A DNA stretch of 64,000 bases from an uncultured Acidimicrobiales bacterium (GCA_951812975.1 CATOTC010000001.1:831001-895000); one strand, 5' to 3'; counted from the first letter of the stretch, positions 25,742 to 35,328 are shown. Numbers and translations: made by a program. The notes: generated by a model from the letters alone, not told the origin.

Positions 25742-26898
25742 GCATCCCACTCAAGGCTTGGCACGCTGCATGTGACCGCCTCAAGGAGATGGGCGAACGG
25801 ATGACCGAAGCGCCGTTCGCCACCGACCCCGGGGGTCAACTCGAAGGCTTCGAACACTTGGCGGACCAACTCTCGCTGTGGCTCGCCTGGGAGACGCTGC
25901 ACGCCGACCCGTCACGCCCGTTCTTCCATCGCCACAACGATCTCGTCAGCCAGTGGGGTGGACCCAACAACGACAACACCTACCGCCACGCCCGAATCGA
26001 CCCCTCCCGGCGCTACCGAATAGTCGGCCGCATGCACTCCTGTGAGGAGTTCCTGCTGGCGATCCGTGCCGGTTTCATGCACCGTCCGGTGTGGGGCACG
26101 GTCGCGCAACTGACCGCCACCGATCACGGAATTCACGAGGGCGAGGACTTCGAGCTGATACTGGGCGGCAAGAACCCCGACGTGGAACTGCCTGAGGGTG
26201 CCGTAATGGTGTCGATCCGCGAGTACTACTACGACTGGAGGCCCCTTGAGCCGGCCACCATCACCATCGAGTGTCTCGACCCGGAGCCCCCGGAGCCGCT
26301 TACCGCCGGCCAGTTTGAGGCACGACTCGACGAGACGCTCAACGAGATCGAAGAGTCGATGGGCTACTGGAACAATTACCTGGTCGAGAACCGAGCTCTG
26401 CGGACCGACAACTCCTTCACGGCAAACACGGTCAAGCTCAACAAGGGCCTCGCCGACGCACGATACGAATTCTGTTTCTGGGATCTGTCACCAGACGAGG
26501 CACTGGTGATCGACTGCGACCAACCCGACGCCCGTTACTGGTCGATGCACCTCTACACCATGCACAACTTCGAACCCGTCGATCCCTACGCCCACATCGG
26601 CAGCCGCAACCACCGCCAAGTCGAGGTCTCCAACGACGGACGGGTGCGTATCGTGGCGAGCGCGACCGACCCGGGCGTGCGCAACTGGCTCGACATCGCC
26701 GGGCGACGCAACGGCTTGTGCACTCTGCGCTGGTTCTGGCCGCACAGCGAGACCCGGCCCATCCCGTCGACCACCGTCGTCCCGCTCGCTGAGGTCCGCT
26801 CGATCCTCCCCGCCGACACACCCGCCTTCACCCCATCCCAACGCCACACCGAGGTCAACGCCCGTCAAGCCCACCTTCGCTGGCGATTCAGAAGCTGA
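25738..26898 (+). CDS. DUF1214 domain-containing protein
   Basis: A 386-residue protein with the DUF1214 region in its C-terminal half (FCFWDLSPDEALVIDCDQPD, then YWSMHLYTMHNFEPV). Its ATG overlaps the SDR stop by 4 nt. DUF1214/DUF1254 proteins are common beside lipid and steroid genes in actinobacteria, but their activity is not settled. No signal peptide or TM segment is seen, so it is likely cytoplasmic. Confidence 0.8.
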   Translation: MSIPLKAWHAACDRLKEMGERMTEAPFATDPGGQLEGFEHLADQLSLWLAWETLHADPSRPFFHRHNDLVSQWGGPNNDNTYRHARIDPSRRYRIVGRMHSCEEFLLAIRAGFMHRPVWGTVAQLTATDHGIHEGEDFELILGGKNPDVELPEGAVMVSIREYYYDWRPLEPATITIECLDPEPPEPLTAGQFEARLDETLNEIEESMGYWNNYLVENRALRTDNSFTANTVKLNKGLADARYEFCFWDLSPDEALVIDCDQPDARYWSMHLYTMHNFEPVDPYAHIGSRNHRQVEVSNDGRVRIVASATDPGVRNWLDIAGRRNGLCTLRWFWPHSETRPIPSTTVVPLAEVRSILPADTPAFTPSQRHTEVNARQAHLRWRFRS

Positions 26899-26949
26899 AC
26901 ACCCTGGCCCAGTTCAAGACAATCACGCAGGCAAGACACCCAGGCAGGT

Positions 26950-27711
26950 TCAAGATCGCAGGAGACCTCCGCCGTCGACGCCGATCGTCTGGCCGGTGAC
27001 ATAGCGGCTTTTGGGCGACAGCAGAAAGGCGACTGCCGGGGCGATGTCGGTGTCGGGATCGCCGTCACGTCCTAGCGGATGATTGTCGTACATCGCTGCG
27101 AAGGCAGCCGCTCGCTGTGGATCCGCCGCCGGGTCGAGCCGATGCGCGGCCGAAGCCGGCAGCACACAGTTCACCGTGATCCCGTCGCGCCCCCATTCGT
27201 TGGCTGCCGTGCGGGTCAGCGAACGGATCGCCTCATTGGAGGCTGCATACGGTCCATAACCGGCGGCGCCGGTTAGACCCATCGAAGTGGCCATCGTGAC
27301 GATCCGACCGAATCCCGCTTCGCGCATGTGCGGGTAGACAGCCTGCATCGCCCAGAGCGTCCCTTTGGGCCCCGTGTCGAACAACAGGTCCATGTCCGAC
27401 TCACTCACCTCAACCAGCGGCGTGGTCGGTCGAAAACTCTGGGCGTTGGCGACCAACCCGTCGACCCGTCCCCAACGCTCGACGACATCGGCGATCAACT
27501 CCGCGGTGGCGTCGGCATCGGCCGCATCGACCGACCGGGCCAGATGGTCGATACCGAGACCTGCCAGCTCGGCTCCTGCTGCATCGACCCCAGCCTGTCG
27601 GCGTCCGGTCACCACAACGCTCGCGCCGCAGCCACCGAGGTGACGCGCCAGGCCGATCCCAATTCCCTTCGTACCCCCGGTGATGACGACGACCCGACCG
27701 GCCAGATCCAT
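26950..27711 (-). CDS. Short-chain dehydrogenase/reductase with YxxxN active site
   Basis: The 253-residue protein has an NAD(P) motif (TGGTKGIGIGLA), NAQSF for the structural Asn, and SMGLTGAAGYGPYAASNEA. In classical SDRs the Tyr is followed by xxxK; here the codon is AAT (Asn). The end is a normal SDR tail (TGQTIGVDGGGLLRS). Substituting the Lys should lower activity, unless the branch uses Asn. Start chosen at ATG 27711; the longer upstream frame runs antisense to the sulfotransferase. Divergent from that gene over 110 bp. Confidence 0.85.
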   Translation of the reverse strand: MDLAGRVVVITGGTKGIGIGLARHLGGCGASVVVTGRRQAGVDAAGAELAGLGIDHLARSVDAADADATAELIADVVERWGRVDGLVANAQSFRPTTPLVEVSESDMDLLFDTGPKGTLWAMQAVYPHMREAGFGRIVTMATSMGLTGAAGYGPYAASNEAIRSLTRTAANEWGRDGITVNCVLPASAAHRLDPAADPQRAAAFAAMYDNHPLGRDGDPDTDIAPAVAFLLSPKSRYVTGQTIGVDGGGLLRS

Positions 27712-27820
27712 ATCACCCGCTGAAACCGAGGCGCTCGCCGGAGCCGAGACGCCCGCGGAAACCGAACCGCCGGCTGAGCCGATATCGCCGGTGTCTGTCA
27801 CGCCGCGTATCGTAACGCCC

Positions 27821-29047
27821 ATGGCATGGTCGGTGGGTCCGCAGGCAACATGGGTTGCCGAAGCCAACCGCGGCGAGAGACCCGAGTTCGAGCCGACCCC
27901 CGGACCGTTCAACGCCGCCGCGCTGATCGAAGACGCCCTTGAACGTTCCCAGAGAGCCGACCATTTCGCAGGGGACGACTTCGTTGAACCCCTCGGTATC
28001 TTCTGCGACGCTCTAGAGACAACAGCCAAGCTCACGCCCCTGGGTCGCTGGGCAACACAGCGATACCTCAAACGCCTGCTCGACGTGCGGCTCGAACTGG
28101 AGGCCCACGAAGCCGCCCAACAGCGCCTGCAGAACGAGGCCGTCACCGAACCGGTCTTCGTCATCGGCCCGCCCCGCAGCGGAACCACCGTGCTGCACCG
28201 GCATCTCGGGGCATTGGCGGGACATCGGGTGGCTCGGGGATGGGAGTTCACCCGCCCACTGCCCCCACCGGAACCTGACACCTACGATCAGGACCCGAGA
28301 ATCCACCAGACCGCGGACGAACTGGAGTTCCCGCAGGCAGTTGCGACCGGGCTTCGCTCAATACACACCTACTCCGCGCAGATGCCCAAGGAGTGTCTCT
28401 CCGCCATGGCGTTCGCGGCGCGCACAGAAGAGTTCATCAGCCGCTACAACGTGCCCGCATACGTCGAGTGGCTTCAGGCATGCGACATGGCACCCGCCTA
28501 CGAGATGCACCGGCGGATACTGCGCGCCCTGCAACAACGAATGCCACCCGCACGGTGGATATTGAAATCACCGGTTCACCTCCAATCGGTGCCTACGTTG
28601 GTCGCCACCTACCCCGATGCGAGCTTCATCATCACCCACCGCGAACCGACAGAGATACTCGCATCGGTCTCGAGCCTCGTTGCGACGATGCGCTCCGCCT
28701 TCAGCAACACAGTCGACGCGGTCGCCATCGGCCGCTACCACCACGACCTCTACCGGCGCAGCCTCAACGCCCTCGTTGACCATGTCGATCACGCAGCGCT
28801 GCCTGCTGAGCGCACAATCCATGTGGCGTTCAAAGACCTGGTCGCCGACACGCCGGCCACGGTCGCCGCTATCTGCGAACAGCTGGGGATCGACCCAGCG
28901 GCCGCCCGGCGATCAGCGACCACGGTCGCCGATGAGCAACGCGAAGACGCCGCCGGAGCGCACCGATACCATCCGGCCGACTTCGGCTTGGACAACGCCG
29001 CGATCAGGCAGTCCTTCGACCGCTACCGAGCCCGTTTCATCAACTGA
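27821..29047 (+). CDS. Sulfotransferase-family protein
   Basis: A 408-residue protein with the 5'-PSB loop for PAPS (FVIGPPRSGTTVLHRHLG) and the second PAPS-binding segment (WILKSPVHLQSVPTLVATYP then FIITHREP). The ATG at 27821 fits the fold start (MAWSVGPQATWVAEA). Sulfotransferases of this group transfer sulfate from PAPS to small-molecule or carbohydrate hydroxyls. The acyl-CoA genes that follow on the same strand suggest a lipid context, but the substrate is unknown. Confidence 0.85.
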   Translation: MAWSVGPQATWVAEANRGERPEFEPTPGPFNAAALIEDALERSQRADHFAGDDFVEPLGIFCDALETTAKLTPLGRWATQRYLKRLLDVRLELEAHEAAQQRLQNEAVTEPVFVIGPPRSGTTVLHRHLGALAGHRVARGWEFTRPLPPPEPDTYDQDPRIHQTADELEFPQAVATGLRSIHTYSAQMPKECLSAMAFAARTEEFISRYNVPAYVEWLQACDMAPAYEMHRRILRALQQRMPPARWILKSPVHLQSVPTLVATYPDASFIITHREPTEILASVSSLVATMRSAFSNTVDAVAIGRYHHDLYRRSLNALVDHVDHAALPAERTIHVAFKDLVADTPATVAAICEQLGIDPAAARRSATTVADEQREDAAGAHRYHPADFGLDNAAIRQSFDRYRARFIN

Positions 29048-29150
29048 ACCCAGCGAATCGACGCTGCTCGAAGGGGCTTGCAACACGAACGCGCGGTAAT
29101 GTCCGCTGCTGACGCCGACGACGACGCAGCCGTAACAGGAGGTCCGCAAA

Positions 29151-30461
29151 TTGGCCATCGACTTCGAAGTTGAACCCGAGTTTCAAGAGAAACTCGACTG
29201 GATCGACGAGTTCGTCCGCTCAGAAGTCGAACCGCTCGACCTCTATTTCCGCGGGGAGGCATCGCCGTACGACAAGAAGAACGAGACCGCCCAGGCTCTG
29301 GTTCGCCCGCTGCAGAAGCAGGTGCAGGACCAGGGGCTCTGGGCCTGCCACATCGGTCCGGAACTCGGCGGGCGCGGCTACGGGCAGGTGAAGCTCGCAC
29401 TGATGAACGAGATCCTCGGCCGTTCAAGCTGGGCGCCCTCAGTGTTCGGCTGTCAGGCACCTGATTCGGGCAACGCTGAGGTCCTCGCCCACTACGGGAC
29501 GGACGAACAGAAGCGTCGCTACCTCGAACCGCTGCTGCGAAGCGAGATCTCCACCACATATGCAATGACCGAGCCCCAAGCCGGCTCCGACCCCGGCTAC
29601 TTCAGGTGCCAGGCCCGCCGCGACGGCGACGAGTGGGTCATCAACGGCGAGAAGTGGTTCGCCTCGAACTACAAGTTCGCCGACTTCCTCATCGCCATGG
29701 TCATCACCAACCCCGACGTGCCCGTCTATAAGGGATCGTCGATGATGCTCGTTCCCCACGGAGCCGAAGGTCTTGAGTTGGTGCGCAACAGCCACGTCGG
29801 CGGTGGTGCGTCGGCTGACAGCGCCGGGCACGCCTACCTGCGGTTCAACGATGTGCGGGTGCCCGCCGAGAACCTGCTCGGCGACGAGGGCAGCGGTTTC
29901 AAGATCGCCCAGACACGGCTCGGCGGCGGCCGGGTCCACCACGGCATGCGTTCAGTCGGCATGGCGCAGCGCGCGCTCGACATGATGTGCGAGCGGGTGC
30001 TGTCGAGGGAGACGAAAGGGTCGCTGATCGCGGAGAAACAGTCGATTCAGCATTGGGTTGCGGACTCCTGGATCCAGATTCAGCAGTTCCGCCTGCAGGT
30101 GCTCCACACAGCCTGGCTGATCGACAGGGAGGGCGACTACGCCAAGATCCGCCAGCACATCGCCGGGGTCAAGGTGGCGACGCCCAAGGTGTTGATGGAC
30201 GTGGTCTATCGGGCGCTGCACTCCCACGGCTCTCTCGGTGTCACCGACGAGATGCCGCTGGCGAACATGTGGATGTCGGTGCCCGTCATGGGGATCGCCG
30301 ACGGGCCCACCGAGGTCCACAAGAACACCATCGCCAAGACGGTCTTGAAGCAGTACAAGCCGCACGACGGGCTGTGGCCGTCCGCGCACATTCCGAGCCG
30401 CATGCAGGGCGCCCGAGCCCATATCGAGGCGCGGATCGAGAACGAGATAGCCAATCTGTGA
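29151..30461 (+). CDS. Acyl-CoA dehydrogenase
   Basis: The 436-residue enzyme starts at a TTG with AGGAGG eight to ten bases upstream. Typical signatures: YAMTEPQAGSDPGYF and GDEWVINGEKWFAS in the middle domain and GGGRVHHGMRSVGMAQRALDM in the C-terminal helical domain. It should oxidise an acyl-CoA with FAD in beta-oxidation-like catabolism. The stop overlaps the GTG start of the MaoC-like gene, so the two are translated together. Confidence 0.9.
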   Translation: MAIDFEVEPEFQEKLDWIDEFVRSEVEPLDLYFRGEASPYDKKNETAQALVRPLQKQVQDQGLWACHIGPELGGRGYGQVKLALMNEILGRSSWAPSVFGCQAPDSGNAEVLAHYGTDEQKRRYLEPLLRSEISTTYAMTEPQAGSDPGYFRCQARRDGDEWVINGEKWFASNYKFADFLIAMVITNPDVPVYKGSSMMLVPHGAEGLELVRNSHVGGGASADSAGHAYLRFNDVRVPAENLLGDEGSGFKIAQTRLGGGRVHHGMRSVGMAQRALDMMCERVLSRETKGSLIAEKQSIQHWVADSWIQIQQFRLQVLHTAWLIDREGDYAKIRQHIAGVKVATPKVLMDVVYRALHSHGSLGVTDEMPLANMWMSVPVMGIADGPTEVHKNTIAKTVLKQYKPHDGLWPSAHIPSRMQGARAHIEARIENEIANL

Positions 30462-31456
30462 TTCCCCTCGACGGCCCGTTCTATGACCAGCTCGTGGTCG
30501 GCCAGGAACTGCCGCGCCAACCGTCGGTGACCATCGACGAAGGCACCGCTGCGCTGTACCAGTCGCTGGTCGGCGAACGCCTGGCGATGGTGCTGGACAC
30601 AGACGTGAGCCGAGCTGTCAGCGCCTCTGAACGGCGGGTCGTGAGTCCGGGTCTGGTGATGCAGTTCTCTATCGGCCAGAGCACCACGATCAGCCGTCGG
30701 GCCATAGCAAACCTGTTCTACCGCGACGTGCGCCTGCTGCGCCCGGTGATGATCGGCGACTCGATAGAGACGGCCGTGACCGTTGCCGGCCTGGCCGACG
30801 GTTCGCTCCATCCAGGCCGTGCCCGGCGCGGCAAGGTGCTCATCGATGTTGTCACCTACGCCAACGGCGAACCCGCGGTGGCCTATCAACGCTGCCCGAT
30901 GCTCCCCCAACTCGACGACGATGCCGTGCCTGGCCACAACGACGACTTGGGCACAAGCAGCGATCTGGACCTCGGCTCCTACGCCGAATTGGTACCGGAA
31001 TGGCACCTCGCGGCCTTGGGACCGCCCAGCGAGTGGAGCGTCGGCGAGACGATCATCGATCCCAGCCGAGACGTGATCGACGGAGCCACCTCCCTGGTAC
31101 GTCTGACCCACAACCTGGCCATGATTCATCGCGACGCTGAACTGTCGCCCTATCCCCAGCGACTCGTCTACGGCGGCCATGTCGTGGGACTCGCCCAAGC
31201 GTCGTTGTCGAGAGTGTTGCCGGGCATGGCCACCGTTGTCGGCTGGCACCACTGCGACCACACCGGCCCGGCATTCGAGGGCGACCTGCTGTCGTTTCGC
31301 CACACGCTGCTCGACGTGAAACCCGCCCGAGCAGGCCGCGCCTTCGCGGTGCAAGTCGAAGGCTTCGCCCACCGCCCCGACACCGACGGGCTGCCCATCA
31401 CCGGAAGCGAAGGCACCAGAGTCCTCGACTGGACTCTGGTAGCCGCCGCGGCCTAG
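30458..31456 (+). CDS. MaoC/FAS1-like double hot-dog hydratase
   Basis: A GTG-started protein of 332 residues. The N-terminal half resembles a FAS1-like dehydratase hot-dog domain (FYDQLVVGQELPRQPSVTID). The C-terminal half carries a MaoC-like segment (RLVYGGHVVGLAQASLSRVL, with an H in the hydratase position). It overlaps the acyl-CoA dehydrogenase by 4 nt. Oxidation then hydration of an acyl-CoA is the likely joint role. Confidence 0.8.
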   Translation: MIPLDGPFYDQLVVGQELPRQPSVTIDEGTAALYQSLVGERLAMVLDTDVSRAVSASERRVVSPGLVMQFSIGQSTTISRRAIANLFYRDVRLLRPVMIGDSIETAVTVAGLADGSLHPGRARRGKVLIDVVTYANGEPAVAYQRCPMLPQLDDDAVPGHNDDLGTSSDLDLGSYAELVPEWHLAALGPPSEWSVGETIIDPSRDVIDGATSLVRLTHNLAMIHRDAELSPYPQRLVYGGHVVGLAQASLSRVLPGMATVVGWHHCDHTGPAFEGDLLSFRHTLLDVKPARAGRAFAVQVEGFAHRPDTDGLPITGSEGTRVLDWTLVAAAA

Positions 31457-31470
31457 ATCCACCAGGCAAG

Positions 31471-32214
31471 TCAACTCGCCGCAGGCGTCTCCGGCGAGTG
31501 CTCGGGGCCGAAGGGCGCGAGACACACCAGGGTCGCGGCGTCGCCGACGAGTTCGGCCAGTTCAGCAACGAAGCTCGAATGTGTCGGCAGGACCTTGTTC
31601 AGAACGATCACGAAACGAGCCGACGCTCCACAGCCCTTGCGGGATCCCTTATCGCTCAACAGCACCGCCGCCAGACGCGGTGGCGTCAACACATCAGCAG
31701 GAGAGCACCCGGCGACCGCCGCAACCCGCTCCGGGCGCTGGCACTGCTCAGAGATCACCGCTCCGAGCGCCGCTGCGCCCACACAGGCAACCAGGGTCGT
31801 CGTCTTGGAGGGGACAACCGGCTCGTAGTCGAGTGGGGCTTTGAAAGGCATCCGCCGAGAACCGTCCGCTTCCACGACGACGTGGTCGGCCAGACCGAAC
31901 CATCGGTCACAGACATGGGGCTCCACACCGAGAGCCTTGCGATCTGAGAGGGCCCCCCACGCCAACGCCACCCGCCGACCCGCCAACGCGGCGCGCAACG
32001 CGTCGTCGGTGGGAGCCAGGAGAGGTTCATGTCCACCGGTTCGGTCACGGCCCATCTTCGTGGTGGTGCTCAGCACGACCGTGCCGGAAAGCTGGGTGCC
32101 GAGAGCGAACAACACTGTCGTCTTGCCCCCTCCCCCGACCAGCGAAACCAGCTCGTGATCACCCAGACCAAGGGCGTCAGAGATTTCGCCGATCATCACC
32201 GGTTCGGTCATCAC
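31471..32214 (-). CDS. yqeC: YqeC-type selenium-dependent molybdenum hydroxylase accessory protein
   Basis: The 247-residue protein has the YqeC hallmark SLVGGGGKTTVLFALG near residue 30, STTTKM, a VVVEADGSRRMPFKAP segment and a RFVIVLNKVLP end. YqeC marks genomes that make selenium-dependent molybdenum hydroxylases, in which it works with SelD (and YqeB). A three-subunit molybdenum hydroxylase is encoded 3 kb downstream (35329-39023). The function is known from genome linkage rather than full biochemistry. Confidence 0.85.
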   Translation of the reverse strand: MMTEPVMIGEISDALGLGDHELVSLVGGGGKTTVLFALGTQLSGTVVLSTTTKMGRDRTGGHEPLLAPTDDALRAALAGRRVALAWGALSDRKALGVEPHVCDRWFGLADHVVVEADGSRRMPFKAPLDYEPVVPSKTTTLVACVGAAALGAVISEQCQRPERVAAVAGCSPADVLTPPRLAAVLLSDKGSRKGCGASARFVIVLNKVLPTHSSFVAELAELVGDAATLVCLAPFGPEHSPETPAAS

Positions 32215-32286
32215 AAGCCCACCCTAGGGCCCTGCGGCACCGCCCGGGGGTTGCAATCGGTGGGGGAATCTGGTTTCATTGAGGGC

Positions 32287-32322
32287 GTGAATCGCACCAC
32301 GACCCTGCTTCTTCTCATGTAG
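32287..32322 (+). CDS. Leucine leader peptide of the leuA attenuator
   Basis: GTG start, 11 codons and TAG encode V-N-R-T-T-T-L-L-L-L-M. The four adjacent Leu codons (CTG CTT CTT CTC) are a classical stalling run: scarce charged Leu-tRNA would hold the ribosome here and switch the downstream RNA fold. The TAG is at the base of the first hairpin. Such leaders are known upstream of leuA in actinobacteria. Confidence 0.85.
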   Translation: MNRTTTLLLLM

Positions 32323-32396
32323 GCGAGCGCCACATACCGGCGCTCGCCGAACCCCTCGTGCCTCGTGCCGGGGGGTTTCGTGCTTTTCTGGCACGA
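32322..32396 (+). terminator. leuA attenuator hairpins (mutually exclusive folds)
   Basis: A perfect 10-bp stem GGCGAGCGCC/GGCGCTCGCC (32322-32348, 7-nt loop) starts at the leader stop. After it GAACCCC (32349-32355) can pair with GGGGTTT (32372-32378). TCGTGCC (32363-32369) can instead pair with GGCACGA (32390-32396), and the two last folds exclude each other. This is an attenuation layout: the choice is set by ribosome position on the Leu codons. The T-run is weak, so the terminator may be inefficient. Confidence 0.7.
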
Positions 32397-32418
32397 ACTA
32401 TCGAGATCAAGCAAACGA

Positions 32419-32433
32419 CCCCCCCCCCCCCCC
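32419..32433 (+). repeat. Poly-C tract (15 C) upstream of leuA
   Basis: Fifteen consecutive C bases lie 12 nt before the first leuA ATG. Such tracts are prone to slippage, so length may vary between cells or between sequencing reads. A length change here could alter ribosome access to leuA. Confidence 0.85.
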
Positions 32434-32445
32434 ACAGACCCCACA

Positions 32446-34161
32446 ATGGAGACAAACATGAGCAAGATGCCGTTTGAGAAGTACCGTCCGTTCCCGACGG
32501 TTGAGCTTCTCGACCGGACCTGGCCGAATCGACGCATCGAGAAGGCGCCGCTGTGGTGCTCCGTCGATCTCCGTGACGGCAACCAGGCTCTTGTCGACCC
32601 CATGGACTCCAGCCGCAAGAAGCGGATGTGGGACCTGTTGGTGGCGATGGGATTCAAAGAGATCGAGGTTGGGTTCCCGGCCGCCTCCCAGACCGACTTC
32701 GACTTCGTGCGTGAGCTGATCGAAAGCGACGAGATCCCCGACGACGTCACCATCCAGGTACTGACTCAAGCTCGAGACGACCTCATCAACCGTACTTTCG
32801 AAGCGATCGAGGGCTCCCCGAGATCGATCGTGCATCTCTACAACTCGACATCGACCACACAACGTCGGGTGGTGTTCGGAACCGACCGAGCGGGAATCGT
32901 CGACATTGCCGTGAACGGTGCCAAGGTCTGCCAGCAAGGACTCGAGCGATCACCAAACCCCGAATCAATTCGCTGGCAATACAGTCCCGAGAGCTACACC
33001 GGTACCGAACCGGACTTCGCGGTCGAAGTATGCGAAGCGGTCATGGACGTCTTCCAACCAACAGCAGACAACCCGATCATCCTGAACCTTCCCGCAACCG
33101 TGGAAATGTCGACACCGAACCTTTACGCCGACATGATCGAGCACTTCGACCGGGTGGTCCGCGACCGCTCCGCAGTGATTCTGTCACTGCATCCGCACAA
33201 CGACCGGGGCACAGCCGTGGCCGCCGCGGAGATGGGCCTCATGGCTGGTGCCGACCGGATCGAGGGAACCCTGTTCGGCAACGGTGAACGGACCGGCAAC
33301 GTCGACCTGGCCACGATCGCCTTGAACCTGTTCACCCAGGGCGTCGACCCGACACTCGACATGAGCGATATCGACGAGATGCGCAGGGTGTACGAGTTCT
33401 CGAATCGGATGACCATCGATCCGCGCCACCCGTACGTCGGCGACCTCGTCTACACCGCCTTCTCGGGCAGTCACCAGGACGCCATCAAGAAAGGTATGGC
33501 AGACATCTACGACGTGCGCCCCGGCGAGGAGCTTCGGGGCGACTACGACACCTGGGACGTCCCCTACCTGCCGATCGACCCCCGCCACCTCGGCCGGTCC
33601 TACGAAGCCGTAATCCGAGTCAACAGCCAGTCCGGCAAAGCCGGAGCCGCCTACGTGCTGTTGCACGAGTACGGGCTCGACCTGCCCCGGGACCTGCAGA
33701 TCGACTTCTCCAACACCATCCAGCAGGTCACTGAAGACACCGGAACGGAGATCACCTCCTATGAGATTCACCGCCGATTCATGTCCGACTACGTGGAACC
33801 CACCGACCCCCGGGTGGAGATCATCGGTCACCGCGCCACCAGCGACACCATCGACAGTGGACTTACGACCCTGGAAGCGAAACTCATCGTCGACGGCACC
33901 GAGCGCATGGTCTCGGGCGAAGGAAACGGCCCGATCGACGCTTTCGTGAACGCCCTCAGTTCCGTGGGCCTGTTCAGGGGCAAGATCGCGGACTACACCG
34001 AGCACACACTCGGTCTCGGTTCCGACGCCACCGCGGCGGCCTACGTCGCAATCGACACCGGTGCCAGGAATCTGGTGTGGGGTGTGGGCCTGCACGAGTC
34101 GATCGTCAGCGCCTCGCTGCGAGCCATCGTCTCCGCCGTGAACAGCTCCATATCCGAATAG
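32446..34161 (+). CDS. leuA: 2-isopropylmalate synthase
   Basis: A 571-residue enzyme of the larger (actinobacterial) LeuA type: catalytic-domain lead KYRPFPTVELLDRTWPNRRI, LRDGNQAL metal/substrate loop, HPHNDRG metal-binding motif, FGNGERTGN, and a C-terminal regulatory domain from about residue 430. It condenses acetyl-CoA with 2-oxoisovalerate, the first step of leucine synthesis. The start could be 32446 or the in-frame ATG at 32458. Control is by the leader peptide and attenuator upstream, with feedback by leucine through the C-terminal domain in the family. Confidence 0.95.
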   Translation: METNMSKMPFEKYRPFPTVELLDRTWPNRRIEKAPLWCSVDLRDGNQALVDPMDSSRKKRMWDLLVAMGFKEIEVGFPAASQTDFDFVRELIESDEIPDDVTIQVLTQARDDLINRTFEAIEGSPRSIVHLYNSTSTTQRRVVFGTDRAGIVDIAVNGAKVCQQGLERSPNPESIRWQYSPESYTGTEPDFAVEVCEAVMDVFQPTADNPIILNLPATVEMSTPNLYADMIEHFDRVVRDRSAVILSLHPHNDRGTAVAAAEMGLMAGADRIEGTLFGNGERTGNVDLATIALNLFTQGVDPTLDMSDIDEMRRVYEFSNRMTIDPRHPYVGDLVYTAFSGSHQDAIKKGMADIYDVRPGEELRGDYDTWDVPYLPIDPRHLGRSYEAVIRVNSQSGKAGAAYVLLHEYGLDLPRDLQIDFSNTIQQVTEDTGTEITSYEIHRRFMSDYVEPTDPRVEIIGHRATSDTIDSGLTTLEAKLIVDGTERMVSGEGNGPIDAFVNALSSVGLFRGKIADYTEHTLGLGSDATAAAYVAIDTGARNLVWGVGLHESIVSASLRAIVSAVNSSISE

Positions 34162-34219
34162 CCCGTATTCGATCGGCCTGTATCCGATCGGCCCGGCGTC
34201 CAAATAGCATGCTTGGGCA

Positions 34220-35086
34220 ATGGAGCAACTCCTCTGGCACCACGACCCGCCGCGGTCACTCCGATCGCCCATCCTCGTCACCGCCTGGGACGGTTGGTTC
34301 GACGTCGGCGGCGCGGCCACCGGCGCGGTCGAAGCGATGCGAGGCCCGGACGCCACCCATCTGGCCAGCATCGACTCCGACGAGTTCTTCGACTTCAACG
34401 AACGCCGACCCACCGTTCGGATCGGTCCGGACGGTCGACGGATCATTGAATGGCCGTCCAACGATGTGCACTGCCTGACGCTCGAAAACCGAGACAGGGA
34501 CCTTGTGTTCATCGAGGGGGTGGAGCCGCATCTGCGTTGGCGGACTTTCGTCGACGCAGTCCTGGAGGTCATCGATCGACTCGACGTCAAACTCGTGGTC
34601 ACGCTCGGATCGATGATCGCAGAAGTACCCCACACCCGCCCGCCGACGATCACAGGCTCGACCACCGATAAAACGCTCGGCAAGCGGTTGCGCCTCAACC
34701 TGCCCTCGTATCAGGGTCCGACTGGAATAGTCGGAGCGCTGCACCAACGCCTCGACTCCGCCGACATCCCCGCAGTGTCGCTGCGGGCGAGCGTGCCGCA
34801 CTACGTGTCGGGCGCACCCAACCCCAAAGCCTCCCGCGCACTGCTGGAGCGCTTCGAACGGGTGACCGGTCTGCCGACCCGCTGGGCCAGGCTCGACCGG
34901 GAGACCCTCGAATGGGAGTCCCAAGTCAACGAGGCAATGGACGGAAACGACGAGTTGGTCCAATACGTCCGCGCCCTCGAAGAGCGCTACGACGCCGACG
35001 CAGAATCAAGCCTCCCCACCTCCGACGATCTCGCAGAGGAGTTCGAGCACTTTCTTCGCCGGCACGGCAACGAACCTCCGAGCTGA
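34220..35086 (+). CDS. PAC2-family protein
   Basis: The 288-residue protein matches the PAC2 (proteasome-assembly-chaperone-like) family: ILVTAWDGWFDVGGAATGAV, then FIEGVEPHLRW, VTLGSMIAEVPHTRP and SLRASVPHYV. Many actinobacteria have it; its role is not proven there. Its start follows a short gap with two near-tandem GATCGGCC blocks (34171-34194), which could be a small operator-like repeat. A dispersed intergenic repeat begins seven bases after its stop. Confidence 0.85.
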   Translation: MEQLLWHHDPPRSLRSPILVTAWDGWFDVGGAATGAVEAMRGPDATHLASIDSDEFFDFNERRPTVRIGPDGRRIIEWPSNDVHCLTLENRDRDLVFIEGVEPHLRWRTFVDAVLEVIDRLDVKLVVTLGSMIAEVPHTRPPTITGSTTDKTLGKRLRLNLPSYQGPTGIVGALHQRLDSADIPAVSLRASVPHYVSGAPNPKASRALLERFERVTGLPTRWARLDRETLEWESQVNEAMDGNDELVQYVRALEERYDADAESSLPTSDDLAEEFEHFLRRHGNEPPS

Positions 35087-35092
35087 ACCCAT

Positions 35093-35182
35093 GAGGCCGA
35101 GCGAATCGGCGGGACAACGCGGCCCATACGGCGCGAGGCCGTGGCCCGAGCGGCCCGTGAGCGCAGCGAGCAAGAGCGGGAA
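35093..35182 (+). repeat. Dispersed intergenic repeat, copy A
   Basis: Starts GAGGCCGAGCGAATCG and ends with CGTGAGCGCAGCGAGCAAGA-type sequence. The same element follows the gene ends at 39023 and, inverted, 44438. All three copies share the opening GAGGCCGAGCG(G/A)AT and the closing AGCG(C/A)AGCGA(A/G)C block. It lies between PAC2 and the molybdenum hydroxylase genes. Confidence 0.75.
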
Positions 35183-35328
35183 TGACACCGCCACCAAGGC
35201 AACAGGCTCTCACCTATTTGCGGGCGCTCTACGACCCTGAAGCGGCAAACAAGTGTCCGCAGCGCTGGACATGGGCGCTCGGACGCGGCAACATTTCAGC
35301 CTCAACGGTCCACCGTCAGGGGAGACGC

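Noticed and set aside
33184..34698. Long minus-strand frame (504 codons)
   Set aside because: Antisense to leuA and PAC2, both strongly supported.
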